Part shown: one piece after another, positions 31,506 to 42,350 of the stretch
How positions within the stretch are numbered: position 1 is the stretch's first letter
Layout of the letters: the number at the start of each line of letters is the position of its first letter
Made by a program: the position numbers and the translations under genes
Notes under the pieces: model-generated
What the model was told of the DNA's origin: nothing
Databases searched by the model: none
What the model saw: the letters and a program-made list of their open reading frames with translations, nothing else
NCBI GenBank assembly: GCA_024734495.1
Contig: JALMQS010000128.1
Span: 19,905,573-19,969,572 of the forward strand
Length of the DNA stretch: 64,000 nucleotides
Origin: Forficula auricularia
Taxonomy: Eukaryota > Arthropoda > Insecta > Dermaptera > Forficulidae
Direction of reading: 5' to 3'

Positions 31506-33228
31506 TGTTAGGGAGACCTCAATTGATGACTAAGTTTATACGGATTCACGGACGAACGGCTAATCCCTACATAAGCGGTATAAAATAAATGCGAACGCGT
31601 ATTCCTTAATTATCGGTCTACCTTGGGAAAACACGAATATCAAGATTGAGGTTCGTTACCATAGACGTGTTTTTATAACCCTGTCCGGTACAAAAACGTA
31701 CTTGATATGCAGATTCGGATGAGTTAAAAGATATATTAGCAAAAGACTTTCATAGATTATTATTAAAAATAAATGTAAAGGAATATTTTGATGGTGAGTT
31801 AAATTCAGAAAATAATGATTAATAATATTTTAGTTAGAAATAATGAAATTATATTTAATGTAACAACGAGTATTTATTATTTAAACAATAATGAGTGAAA
31901 GTATCATAGATGCTTCATGGCAAAGTACGAACTCGAATTCAATAATGGTATGTTTTGGCACATATATTATAATTAGTACTTAATCTTAAAAATGAGATGA
32001 GATAAATTTCCTCTGTCAATTGATTGAGGCAAATTGGTAATCGGATATGAATTCAATACAGATGCTTCTTCATCACAAAAGCCAATTTCCAGATGAGTCT
32101 CGACGAGAACAGGTGGTTCAGGTATGATCACAATGCAGAGATGTTTTGAAGAGAGTGATGGCAGCGAGAGGGGCAAGAAATTCCCCTGGACTTCCCTTGA
32201 TCCTTGAGCATACGTCACATGAATGGAGATGGCGTCGGTAGTAATGAGAGTTAATTATTTTTCTTGTTAAATAAAGAAAAATATACACAAGTACAGTTTA
32301 TCAAGTTTGAGATGAAACGTCTTGTGAAAGGTGACAATATAGTCTGATGAAGCCTGTTCCAGTTGAGCTCAGGGAATAAAATTATTTCAGGGCCAACAAA
32401 AGTATATTAGGGTATTTCCAACTTCGTAAAGATTTACAGCCCACTTTTTAAAAGCCGATGGCTATTTTACGGAAATCCACAATTAAATATAAAAAGAACC
32501 AATACAAATGGCCTTTAAACACATATAAAATAAAACTTGGAACAAGTAAAAAATGGCTTCTAGAGAGACTGCCCTCCAAATAGGGCTTGCTCCCAAAAGA
32601 TCAACCGACCAGTTCGGTGATATGAACAAGAGAATGGCTTCGGCGAGGAGACAGACCCCCAAGTAGGGCTTGCTCCTATAATGCCGAACCAGCTAGTTCG
32701 AGAACATGATCAAGAGTGAGAAAGGCTCTCTAGCGAGAGACCGAACGGTTAGAAAAAGGAATGGGAAAGCGAGTTATGTTATCTCAACTGTGATTGGTAG
32801 AGGGTTAATCTTTCAACCAATAAGAATTAATCTTTCTGTTCAAGTCGGTGAGAGGTTTACTGGCTTGTGTGAGTGAAGCAACTGTCGACATATATTTTGA
32901 CCTTGAAGCGAAATAAGATATATTTTTTCTTTATTAAAATAAACAAAGTCGTTTATAAATTCAAATATTTTAAAGCGATTTGGTAATAAAAGCGATGCTT
33001 TTATTATTGAACTTTTAAACCTATGTATAAAAAATATCAAATTTAAAGTAAATATACTCTTTAAAATGAATTATTTTCAGTTAATGAAGTAAATATAAAC
33101 TTATTATTTAATAAATGATTGCTTTTATAAAATAGTTATTCCTTGAAATATTCAAAGAGATAAAAAAAATTAAAAATAAAATAATATAATAAAAAAGCTC
33201 AAACTTCAAATTCACTGAAGTTTGACCA
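31506..33228 (-). repeat. 5' LTR of the BEL/Pao element, 1723 bp
   Basis: It is the promoter-side LTR for the minus-strand gag. From about 32335 to 33228 it is nearly the same as the 3' LTR. From 31506 to 32335 it carries scattered small indels against it. It ends in TG..CA form and is followed on the right by the target duplication CTTTG. Confidence 0.9.
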
Positions 33229-33233
33229 CTTTG

Positions 33234-34520
33234 GCTGATCAGGAATTGTCAAATTTCTAGAATTTATGCGTGCCTTGACTTGGAAAGTTTTCAATCTTGA
33301 CTCCAATTTACATCTTAAAAAACTTGCTTTGTTCTTTTAGTAAAACTTAGAGAATGATTATAATATAATACTTAACCTTCGAAGTTTTTAATTCTACTTA
33401 ATTTTTGTCTGTCACTTACTCTAAAGTGATTAGGGAAGCAGAAATTTGCATATACCTTATTTTACATGTTAATTCCCATTGTATCGGTGGTTAGTCAATC
33501 AACACTCAATATATATATATACCATATATCCCCACCAGTAAATCAAAATCAGCACTTAGATAATTTTCAGATTAAATTGTCTATCATAATTAGCTTACTA
33601 GATATTTCAATCAAAAAATAGGTATATAAAAAAGAAGGAACATCTAAAAATGAATAGAAAAATAGTAAATATAAACTAGTAAAATAATTACTTTATTTTT
33701 CTAGAATACCCCGCTCTTCCCCATTGACCTAGTGACTGCTTGGTGTTTTATAGCCGCCCTGTGTGTTGATAACGATATAATCAACGTTTATTTATTTAAC
33801 CGAATCATAGAATTTTTAATCTTTATTAAAAAACAAAAAATAAATTAAACTCTCATTTATTTACTCAATTCCTGCTATATTTTCAAGTTAATTTATTTTT
33901 CTGTAGAAATTTCGTAAAATCTTTAAGAAAGCCAATCTAAATGAGTTCTACTTGACCTTCAATTAAATATTACATCATAGATCGTTAAATGCATTGGTGG
34001 GGAATAGTTTTTAATTTCAAAGGCCGCAAAGTCATTTTAATAAAGTCCAACTATTTGATGACAATAAAAAAAATGTTTTATTTGTTAGCGTGTCTCCTAT
34101 TTAATCATTTGGAAGATTTTTTTTATCGAGTTGGACAATACTTCGAATTTTCTAGTAAGTATTAGAAAAATAAATAAATAAATAAATAAAATTAAACTAT
34201 AATATTTTTATTTTATCCCTCCGGCTAGATTCGCAATTCGTTATTAAAATCTCTTTGTAAAGCTTAAAACATGTTAATTTTCATAATTAAATAAATAGTT
34301 AATTTTTTATAAGTATTTTCCTCTTTTTTAAAATTTTATTTTTCTTAATTAATTAGGAAATTATATTGAATTGAAATTGAGTAAAAATTAAATTTTCCTT
34401 TGGAATAAATTAATATCAAATCCTCCATCAAAATTTAGTCATTTAAATGAATATATTTTTATATATAAGAGTTTAAATTCCTGATAATAGTAGATTTTAA
34501 ATTTCTAAAGAAATCACGAG
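33234..34520. other. No gene recognised
   Basis: AT-rich sequence right of the BEL/Pao element, with an AATAAATAAATAAATAAA run near 34170. No repeats with partners in the window and no protein relics were found. Confidence 0.35.
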
Positions 34521-34527
34521 AGATTGT

Positions 34528-34672
34528 CTACTAAATCCGAGCTGTCATGGATATCCTTATTACATGCCAGAAGGGTTTTAATCATCTCCTCAGAAATCAA
34601 AGCCTAGAGGGAAATACAACTCTTATGGCATGTAATAAAGTAATTCATGAAAGATCGAATTTAGTAGAAAAC
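34528..34672. repeat. Short imperfect foldback, about 45-bp arms
   Basis: CTACTAAATCCGAGC with TTATTACATGCC on the left faces GGCATGTAATAAAGT and CGAATTTAGTAG on the right. The plus frame 34547-34735 lies across it and is not considered a gene. Could be a MITE; borders and target duplication are unclear. Confidence 0.4.
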
Positions 34673-34744
34673 ATTGATTATTTAAATATTTATTTTTCAA
34701 CAAAATTGTACGAGTTACTACTTGTTTTGGCTTAACAAACGTTT

Positions 34745-35745
34745 AATTTAAAAAGCAATATGAATGTTACGGAATTTATGTCCTAGAGGCAGATTACTAG
34801 CCTAAACTTTGGACATGGCTGATTGCAGATGTCTCTAGGGTCATCTGGGCGATGGGGTCGTCACATCCCCACGCCAACCTGAACAGTTTCCCTAAAGAAT
34901 TTATCGGATTGAATTTGATTGAATTTATTGAATTTGACCACAAATCCTCAATAGAATAAAAGGAATAAAAATCATGCTTATTTATATCAAACTACGAAGC
35001 CTCTAAAGGTACATTTTTAGACTTGCAATCCGGTTTATCTCGGGTTACCGGTTTCGAATTAACCGTTTAAATAAATAAAAACGAAAATCAGTTATTCAGT
35101 GTCCGATTACTAGAGGTGCCACAATTTGTATCCTCTTATTGGTTGATGAGTTAAAGCGAATAATAAATCTGGCAATTCACTAACATACAAACAAATAATT
35201 AAAATCTCTTAAAATATAATTTTTTTAGACCAGTGAGTTTGCTCAATTTTTTCTCTCTCAAAATAACTGGTTATTCAAATACCCAGTTATCCAGATAATC
35301 AGTTTTTCACCTCTATTCGGTTAACAGGTTTTAGTTAGTTAACCGAGTTCTAAAGAAACCAGTTATTTGACTTTTGCTATCACTACTTTAGATTTCAACC
35401 CAACGCCTAAGCTTTCTACTTATTTTCATAATGTGAAAGTCAATATGATGAATTTTAGGTGTTACACCTTCTAGTATAATAGTAATTACTTGTACCTATC
35501 ATTATTATAAAGTTTTAGTTCTTTTGACACTGTCTTAAATATAGGGGAAGAAAAAGGCAGGCCTCTAACTCAAGAAAAAGAAAAATACTTAGTTTCCCTA
35601 AAGTCTTTCAAAAAAAAAAAGCTAAACAAACTTTTATATACCCATATAATTTTTTTTTTGGTGGCGAATTTTTATTTTTTAGGAAAGATAATATTAGTCA
35701 ATTAAAAAAATCAAATTTTTCTCGAAATATTTGAATCCCCATCAA
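34745..35745. other. No gene; fragmentary hAT-like end
   Basis: 34745-34870 is GC-richer, with GATGGGGTCGTCACATCCCCA able to fold. 35030-35400 has many GGTTA/TAACC words (GGTTACCGG, AACTGGTTATTC, CAGTTATCC) and ends GACTTTTGCTATCACTA. That is close to a TAGTGATGGCAAAAGTC hAT-type terminus, but no left partner was found. Confidence 0.3.
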
Positions 35746-35749
35746 TTTG

Positions 35750-35983
35750 CCGACTCTCAACACTGTTTCGCGGTCATGACCTCAAGGAAGTGGAACTCTC
35801 TCCCACCCTCCATCTTTCCCAGCACTTATAAACTTCAAACCTTCAAAACCCGAGTGCATAAACACCTACGTCTCCACCCTCCCACTTAATCAACTTTCCC
35901 TTCTCTTCGGTAATGCAAGGGTCTTTCGAGATCCATAGGGGCTGGATCTTTACTGGTGCCCCTTCTAGCAATCGATTGGATTA
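35750..35983 (+). repeat. Jockey/CR1-like non-LTR retrotransposon 3' end
   Basis: Codons for a VMTSRKWNSLPPSIFPS motif (with GTCATGACCTCAAGG) are followed by TTCAAAACCCGAGTGCATAA, CACCTACGTCTCCACC, GGTCTTTCGAGATCCATAGG and an A-run. It shares most blocks with 19055-19275 and ends in the same way. 5'-truncated. Confidence 0.7.
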
Positions 35984-36440
35984 AAAAAAAGACTTGTCAT
36001 CATCACTACAAATACAATTACAAGATATTTTCACTTATTTCTCGTCAATTGATCCTAACAAACCCATAATTACTTTATAAAATTGGAAAGACAGATTTAA
36101 TTTAAAAAAAAAACAAAAAAAAACAATCTTGAATGTCCCTTGAGTTGCGATTCGCGTGTGTTTATTTAATTTGAATTAATCAGTTTCTAAAAAAAGAACT
36201 GAGGGGATTTTCGAAGGCGGAGGCAAATTCGTAATTGAACGTTGTGACTAGTGCAGATGTTCAGCTACTATGGGTTGGCTTATAGAATACTTTAATTGTC
36301 TAACAGGCTGACAAGGGAGATAATTGAACGAAATCGAATTTAAATGAAAAGATTTAGTGTAGCAGAGTTGGTTGATTCATATAAGGAAAATCAATGGGGT
36401 TGTTCTTTATTTGATGGAAATAAATATATACCTATACCTA

Positions 36441-37535
36441 CCGGGTGAGTTTTTTAATCTTGAGACAGGCTTATAACTCAAAAACAGTGGATTATATGGA
36501 AAAAAGTTTCAAATAGAATAGTTTCATAAGAACTATTTTTTATACGACATCGAATAAACAAAATACATGATTCAATTAGATCTCAAAAAAAATTCTTAAT
36601 AATTATTTTTAACAATTATTTAACTTAATTACCAAATAATAATGATTAAATAATTAATTATTAAATAAATAATTTAATAATAATTAATAATTTAATAATT
36701 TTTTGACACTGTTCTGAGACTTTCCAGAGTGTATTGCAAGTCTTCTGGGTGAATTCCAGTTCCAATTTCGTTATTTTGTCCTGTTTCAGTTTCTTCGTAG
36801 CCTTTATATTTCCTGTTTTTTTAACAGATTAACAAAACGATAAAATGAAGCTCTTGAGGGTATATTCCTATCAGGAAAACGCTCGAATTCATTTCAATGG
36901 CAGCCCCATAACACTTCTTCCACATTCACCGCATAAATTAAGACCATTTAAATTCTGTCTTCAACAAAAAATACTCCATTTTTATTATGGTAATACAATA
37001 TAACTACTGGATTGACACGAGAAATAAACTTTTATAAACTCAAAAAGTTTAAGTAGTTCTATTAAGTAGAAAATAATCTCTTAAATTTTAGTATAACGAA
37101 GTTTTAATATCATTATAAACACTTATTTTCATTGTTGTGACTTTTCGATTTAATAAATATGTATTTAATAATTAATTATTTAATCATTATTATTTGATAA
37201 TTAAGTTAAATAATTGTTAAAAATAATTATTAAGAGTTTTTTGAGATCCAATTGATTCATGTATTTTGTTTATTTGATGTCATATAAAAAATAGTTCTAA
37301 TAAAAGTTGTTCTGTTTTTTTTTTGTAGATTCAGAATATGTACAGAAACATATAGGTTTCCATTTAAAAAACAGAACTTGACATTGAAATACCCCTGAAA
37401 GCTTGTTATAGGTCGACAAACAATAGCGTAGTTTAGTTTCCCCCTCGATATAAAAAACTTTTATTTGAAACTTTTTTCCATATAATGCACTGTTTTTGAG
37501 TTATAAGACTGTCTCAAGATAAAAGACTCACCCGG
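36441..37535. mobile_element. TIR element with CCGGGTGAGT ends, 1.1 kb, TA-flanked
   Basis: The ends CCGGGTGAGTTTTTTAATC and the inverted copy (GACTCACCCGG) continue for about 80 bp, including CTTATAACTCAAAAACAGTG and ATATGGAAAAAAGTTTCAAAT. TA lies on both sides (36439-36440 and 37536-37537). Inner arms rich in TAATAATTATT are also inverted. TA duplication points to a Tc1/mariner-related group. It sits inside a hammerhead-type repeat, so it is the younger of the two. Confidence 0.8.
36804..36960 (-). pseudogene. Transposase N-terminal relic (DUF4817-like helix-turn-helix)
   Basis: Within the TIR element the minus strand shows GECGRSVMGL, then after a frameshift FERFPDRNIPSRASFYRFVN and LLKKQEI before a stop. 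The ERFPDR..PS...F.R.V..L pattern is typical of the N-terminal domain found in a Tc1/mariner-like group of insect transposons. The rest of the transposase is gone. The family name is from memory. Confidence 0.45.
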
Positions 37536-37770
37536 TATATATAATGAGTATAGATATATATACCTATATATTAAATATATACAAGTTATTTGTTAAAGAC
37601 TAAATCTTCGAGGATTTGACGTTAATCATCATCTTTTTATTAGAAATATTGTTCTATTAATTCCCTATGTTCTAATACCACAAACGAATAATCTGACCAT
37701 CTTACTATTTCAACAAAATTTACCTACATTAAATTGGGTATGTGAGATAGAATATTTCTAATTAAAAAGA

Positions 37771-37805
37771 CTGTTGATGAAGATCAAGTCTTCGAAACTA
37801 TAGTC
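37771..37805 (+). ncRNA. Hammerhead ribozyme-like motif 6, core-mutated
   Basis: The core is CTGTTGA instead of CTGATGA. Stem II (GAAGATC/AAGTCTTC, imperfect), GAAA (37794-37797), CTATAG and GTC follow. The A-to-T change at the invariant A6 position should abolish cleavage. Confidence 0.5.
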
Positions 37806-37809
37806 TCTA

Positions 37810-39050
37810 AAAAATTATATATATGTATAAGGATTTCTCCTTATGAAATTGAATCATTAAATGAAATAAAACTTTTATATCAATTTAGAGATAGTTTTCA
37901 TTTATTTTTATATCATTTGTTTAATTCATTTAAAAATATTTTTAAATTACTTATACATGAGGTGAAAACTTGAATAACAACCAACATATGAATAGAAAAT
38001 TAAAAAAAAAAATCGAAGGAAACAGTGAAAATTTTTCAAAGTCTCGTATTCTAAGGAAATTTTGTTGATTTGACAATTTTTTCTCAGCGAAACTTGGAAG
38101 CAAGGTGCAGTTTAATAGAAGAAACGTTTATACTAAATTCGTTAATTATAACAGTTTCATAGGTATGAATAAACGTTTCGATTATTTTCTCATTTTCGGA
38201 ATTATCTAAAGAAGATCTGAAACTAGAAAGCTCAAAATCTAATGCCTTTTTCTTTTTAGAAATATAAAAATTTTAATCTCAGAACAAACTTTCTACGATT
38301 TTCTTTTCATAAGTTATCGTATGCATCGGAATCCAGGCATGAAATTATCTTTGAAAATGATTTCTCTACGTTCCAGACATTTATGTAATTTTCAAAAAAT
38401 TTAAATTTTTGAATTAATTCAATACTTAGCCGTGTTGCCACGGTGTTCTTCGCCTGCCGAGCGTACCGGATAAAATCAACCTGATATACTATAGTATAAA
38501 AATTTAAAGATCATGTTTCAGTTAAAAAACAAACAAAAAAATCAATTTTTTGTCAAGATTTAGACAAATTTATAGTGTTCATTGTGCCACTAAAAATACA
38601 GGATGTCCCCTAGCTTCATGAACACCCCAGTTTCATGAAAAGTACTCCCCCCCCTCCAACTTCGTATCACCCCAACATCATGAACCCCCCATAGGGGGGG
38701 GTAATAGGATTACTCTAAAACTTCTCCCTCGAGGAAAAAGTATTGCTTGATTTCGCTGACATTACAACCTGAGGCCTACTATTAGTACAGTATATTTTAT
38801 TCAGTTATAAACAATTAGAAGAAGTTTTTATTATAATTTGTTGAAGTTATAAAACTTGACCGCTTTTATTTGTAGTATATAATGCTAATTTTGCTACAAT
38901 TTTCAACCCCCCACCACCCAGAAATTTCAATAACGCACTCTGTGTCTTAACCCTTACCCGTTTAGGGACTCTTGAAAATTAGAATGAATATACGAAATGT
39001 ATGATTTTGTTTTTTTGGCTTTTCGGCCTTTCTAGCCATAAGCCAATTTA
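37810..39050. other. No gene recognised
   Basis: AT-rich. A GCCGTGTTGCCACGG hairpin lies at about 38431. 38605-38700 has TTCATGAA repeated with C-runs (CCCCAGTTTCATGAA, CCCCAACATCATGAA). Neither has a known assignment. Confidence 0.3.
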
Positions 39051-39057
39051 CGATAGT

Positions 39058-39188
39058 ATTTATTTTTATTATTTTTTTTAATTTGTCTCTACCCCGTCAG
39101 ATTTCCCCCGGATGCCTCGAGTCGGATTTGAACCCGGGTCCACTTGGTTAGCAGGCTGACACGCTATCACCTAGCCTAATCCGACCCC
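39058..39188 (-). repeat. tRNA-derived SINE, with A-rich tail
   Basis: On the minus strand, TTAGGCTAGGTGATAGCGTG (box A-like) and GGGTTCAAATCC (box B) are spaced as in a tRNA. The loop CTGCTAA resembles tRNA-Ser(GCT). The stems do not close properly, so it is not a tRNA gene. It continues into GGGGGAAATCTGACGGGG and an A/T-rich tail near 39058, which gives the 3' end. Confidence 0.6.
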
Positions 39189-39956
39189 TTTGTATGGATT
39201 TAATTTTTTTTAATTTTATTTATTCAAATATATAATAAATCTGTTCATTGTTAAAAAATTATCTATTCACCAAAATTTTTCAGAGTGTACCAAGAATTAA
39301 AAAAAATCATATTTTATTTTTACAATTTTAAAAATTTGATACGTAATTACGAGAAGATTCCATGACCTCGCTAAATGAAAAAGAGATTGTTCTTAATAAC
39401 AGCTGGAAGCTTTATCGGGAAATCAATTTCTATTGAGTTGCGTGTGGTCAGGGGGGTTTCTTTACGCCTTTTCTTTCTTCCTTCATACCTGTTTTCTGTT
39501 CTATTTTCTGATCGCAAAATACAAATGGAATATAATAAAAGTTGAAATAAAAAGAGCGAGATTGGTTGCAAACAAGAGCCTTGCTCTTTGTGTAATTGAA
39601 AATCGACTGAAATAAATAGAGTTCAAAGTCAATGTAAATTGAATCGGAATGGCAACAGGTTCAGTCTGGTGGGCGGAAAAACAAATAAATCATATTTATT
39701 TTCTATTCAAATGTTGAATTTCAAATGGATAGCCAAAAGGTGTTTGATAGGTAAGAAAAGTCAAATATTAACAAAATTGATAAAATTTAGATAATGTTTA
39801 CTGGAAAAATTTTGATGCCGAACTTTATGTGCTATACTCGATTTCGATTTCGAGTTTCTATCCCACCCAAAACACTTATGTGGAAAAAAACAGGCCAATT
39901 TCGAAATAGAGTGGAATCTAGATAAGTACAGCCAAGTAAAATATACCAATAATAAT

Positions 39957-40142
39957 TAAGAGAAAAAGAATTTACATTTTTAGGTCAAAATTTAGGATTT
40001 TACTAGAGAGTATTTTTTCATATTGCGAATCAAAAGGATTCAATTGATGAATCCCTAGGATATGCAATATATAAAAAAATAAATAAAAACTCTAGTAAAA
40101 TCCTAGATTTTGACCTGAAAATGTCAATTCTTTCTCTCTTAA
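39957..40142. repeat. Foldback, about 55-bp arms
   Basis: TTAAGAGAAAAAGAATTTAC with TTTTAGGTCAAAATTTAGG and TTTTACTAGAGAG faces CTCTAGTAAAATCCTAG, TTTGACCTGAAAA and GAATTCTTTCTCTCTTAA-like sequence. The centre has ATATTGC and GCAATAT. Possibly a MITE; the target duplication is not clear. Confidence 0.5.
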
Positions 40143-40298
40143 TATAAGTTGGCCATATGCCCCGAGGTTATTTTTTTTGAAAAAATTCTATCTAGTTTCA
40201 AAAGAAAAACTACTCAAAATCTTTGATTCATTAAATAATAGAAAATCATAAGATGGTGTCATCTATTAAATCCGATGGAATGGAATATTTTAATTAAA

Positions 40299-40399
40299 TG
40301 TCAGAGGGTTGTTTTTCACCCCTCGGGAATCGAACCCGAGTGCCAGTAACAGCAATCCGGGCCATCTGGCTCACATGCGGGATGCGAACCTCTCTGACA
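40299..40399 (-). repeat. tRNA-like unit with TGTCAG inverted ends, copy 1
   Basis: The unit runs from TGTCAGAGGG to CTCTCTGACA. The minus strand carries TGAGCCAGATGGCCCGG (box A-like) and CTCGGGTTCGATTCCCGAGG, a perfect 5-bp T-arm with a standard T-loop. Classic SINEs do not have terminal inverted repeats. Confidence 0.55.
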
Positions 40400-40884
40400 T
40401 ATGTACACGGTTAAAATATTTTACTCAAAGATTGTTATCTTAATTTGTAAAATTTCGCGAGATAGTGATTCTAAATTTAAACATATATCCATGCCATATA
40501 ATTTAAATAAAGGCCGTTGAGTGTTTCGAATTTTGAAGAAATTCAAAGAAATTCAAGGGTTCGATTCCCGAGGGGGTGAAAAACCACCCTTCTGACATAT
40601 AATTAAAAATATTCCATTCTATCGGATTTAATAGGACACCATCTTATGATTTTCTAGTAAATTTGAATCTATTACCATCGGCAAATTAATATCTTTCATA
40701 TTAAATTAGGAAAAGTCATTCCATTGCCCTTCGAATTTTGAATTTCTTCAAAATTCGAAACACTCAACGACCTTTATTTAAATTATATGGCATGACTATA
40801 TGTTTAACTTTAGAATCACTATATCGCGAAATTTTACAAATTAAGATAACAATCTTTGAGTAAAATATTTTACGCGTGTACATA

Positions 40885-40986
40885 TGTCAGAGAGGTTCGC
40901 ATCCCGCAGGTGAGCCAGATGGCCCGGATTGCTGTTACTGGCACTTGGGTTCGATTCCCGAGGGGATGAAAAAAACCCCTCTGACA
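40885..40986 (+). repeat. tRNA-like unit with TGTCAG inverted ends, copy 2
   Basis: Plus-strand counterpart of the unit at 40299: TGTCAGAGAGGTTCGC, TGAGCCAGATGGCCCGG, CTTGGGTTCGATTCCCGAGG, then A's and CCCCTCTGACA. The T-stem has one G-T pair. It may use polymerase III like a tRNA or SINE; the run of T's needed for termination is only seen on the opposite strand. Confidence 0.55.
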
Positions 40987-41099
40987 TATAATTAAAAATA
41001 TTCCATTCCATCGGATTTAATAGATGACACCATCTTATGATTTCCTAGTAAATTTGAATCTATTACCTACGGCAAATTAATATCTTTCACATTAAATAA

Positions 41100-41748
41100 T
41101 AATTAAGTTGAGAAAATAGTACTTTCAATTAGAAATCCATCTTTCCAGTTTGAATGACATTCTAGATTTACCATATGGATTCTTATATTTTCATGAAATT
41201 TGACTGATGTTCACGAATTTAGTTAATTTACCCTAATGGCATAATGCGTAACAGCAGTGTTAAACCCCTTAAGATATGCAACCTAATGGAAACATGTTCA
41301 TAAAAGATAACAAATATCTGAATCTATAAACACTTTGTTGGGTTGACTTTCTTTGCTTTATTTGAAATAAAAAACCTTTCACACGTCAATATTGCATATA
41401 CTATCTAATATAATTTAAAAAATTCAATAAAATGTAATTGATTTCTTGATTGGAATACGAAACATAAAATTTGAATTTATTTTTTAATTAGAATAATTTA
41501 ACGATAAATTAAATTGTTTTTTGTTCATTTCACTTATAATGTAATACATATATTCTATTTACTTCCCAAAGCAGATTTATATATAAAAAAAAAACATAAA
41601 AATCATAATAAATAAACTGCAACGGATTGTTGTTAAACTTTATCTTAATTCATTTGAAATATTAATATGTTTGTTCCTTTATTATTAATCAGATATCACT
41701 TGCAATTTGTAGTTCATATTGACATTAATTCAAAAATAATTCTCATTT
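41100..41748. other. No gene recognised
   Basis: AT-rich; nothing with a partner in the window. Confidence 0.35.
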
Positions 41749-41750
41749 AA

Positions 41751-42350
41751 TAGTCGAGGAATAACCATTCTACATTGGATTTTTTGACAAGCTTGAGTTG
41801 TTTGCCATAAAAGAATTTAGTCTTTTTGATTTCAAGTCGATTCTTCCACATTTTCAGTAGAGGTTTCCATTAATAGTCAAAACATCAAAAATGGAATGCA
41901 ATAAGGTTATTCCTCTAGTATTAGATAAGAATCGATCGTTATTTTTGATTTTAAGTCGATTCCTCCATGTCTTCAGCAATGGTAACCAATAAAAACCGAA
42001 ACGTCAAAAATCCAATATAGAATGATTATTCCTCAAGTACTAGATGAGAATCAATCGCTATTTTTGGTTTAAAGTCGATTTCTTTATGTCTTCCGCAATG
42101 GTTACTAATAAAAACCGAAACGTCAAAAATCCAATATAGAATGATTATTCCTCAAGTACTAGATGAGAATCAATCGCTATTTTTGGTTTAAAATCGATTT
42201 CTATATGTCTTCAGCAATGGTTACTAATAAAAACCGAAACGTCAAAAATCCAATATAGAACGATTATTCCTCAAGTACTAGATGAGAATCAATCGCTATT
42301 TTTGGTTTAAAATCGATTTCTCTATGTCTTCAGCAAAGGTAACGGATAAG
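41751..42350 (+). repeat. 119-bp minisatellite, about 4.5 units, preceded by an inverted unit end
   Basis: ACGTCAAAAATCCAATATAG recurs at 42001, 42120 and 42239, and in degenerate form at 41882, giving a strict 119-bp period. Each unit contains ATTCCTCAAGTACTAGATGA, AATCAATCGCTATTTTTGG and TACTAATAAAAACCGAAACG. The three right-hand units are nearly alike. At 41751-41790 TCGAGGAATAACCATTCTAC and TTGGATTTTTTGAC form the same start in inverse orientation. Confidence 0.85.

Larger units (their letters stand above)
26627..33228 (-). mobile_element. BEL/Pao LTR retrotransposon, internally deleted, with perfect target duplication
   Basis: Two long direct repeats (26627-28337 and 31506-33228) bound a gag-protease region on the minus strand. 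Read on the minus strand each LTR begins TGGTCAAAC and ends CCCTAACA. CTTTG stands at 26622-26626 and 33229-33233, the 5-bp duplication made by retroviral-type integrases. The gag and protease are present. The core of reverse transcriptase, RNase H and the integrase catalytic domain are missing, so about 3 kb of pol has been lost compared with an intact element of this group. It is flanked on the left by the non-LTR relic. Confidence 0.9.
36355..37806. mobile_element. Palindromic hammerhead-type repeat, split by a later insertion
   Basis: GTAGCAGAGTTGGTTGATTC and TTGATGGAAATAAATATATACC at the left correspond to the first arm of the elements at 4173 and 10643. The sequence resumes after the insert (36441-37535) with TA-rich DNA and a decayed inverted motif (AGACTAAATCTTCGAGG, about 37595-37640). 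It ends with a plus-strand hammerhead-like motif at 37771. Removing the insert restores the usual layout. Confidence 0.6.
40241..41045. repeat. 805-bp palindrome, 308-bp arms, tRNA-like unit in each arm
   Basis: Arms 40241-40548 and 40738-41045 are close inverted copies (ATAAGATGGTGTCATCTATT, AATATTTTACTCAAAGATTG, GTTGAGTGTTTCGAATTTTG and others). The 189-bp centre holds a third, partial, direct copy of the right arm (about 40559-40700, with GGTTCGATTCCCGAGGGGG and TGACATATAATTAAAA). Small differences between arms show it is not a simple assembly reflection. No coding sequence. Confidence 0.8.

Noticed and set aside
39105..39180. Possible tRNA-Ser gene
   Set aside because: Box A and B are present but acceptor and anticodon stems do not pair; an A-rich tail follows, so it is a SINE.
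41751..42350. CRISPR-like array
   Set aside because: The 119-bp units are continuous without unique spacers, and the DNA is eukaryotic; it is a minisatellite.
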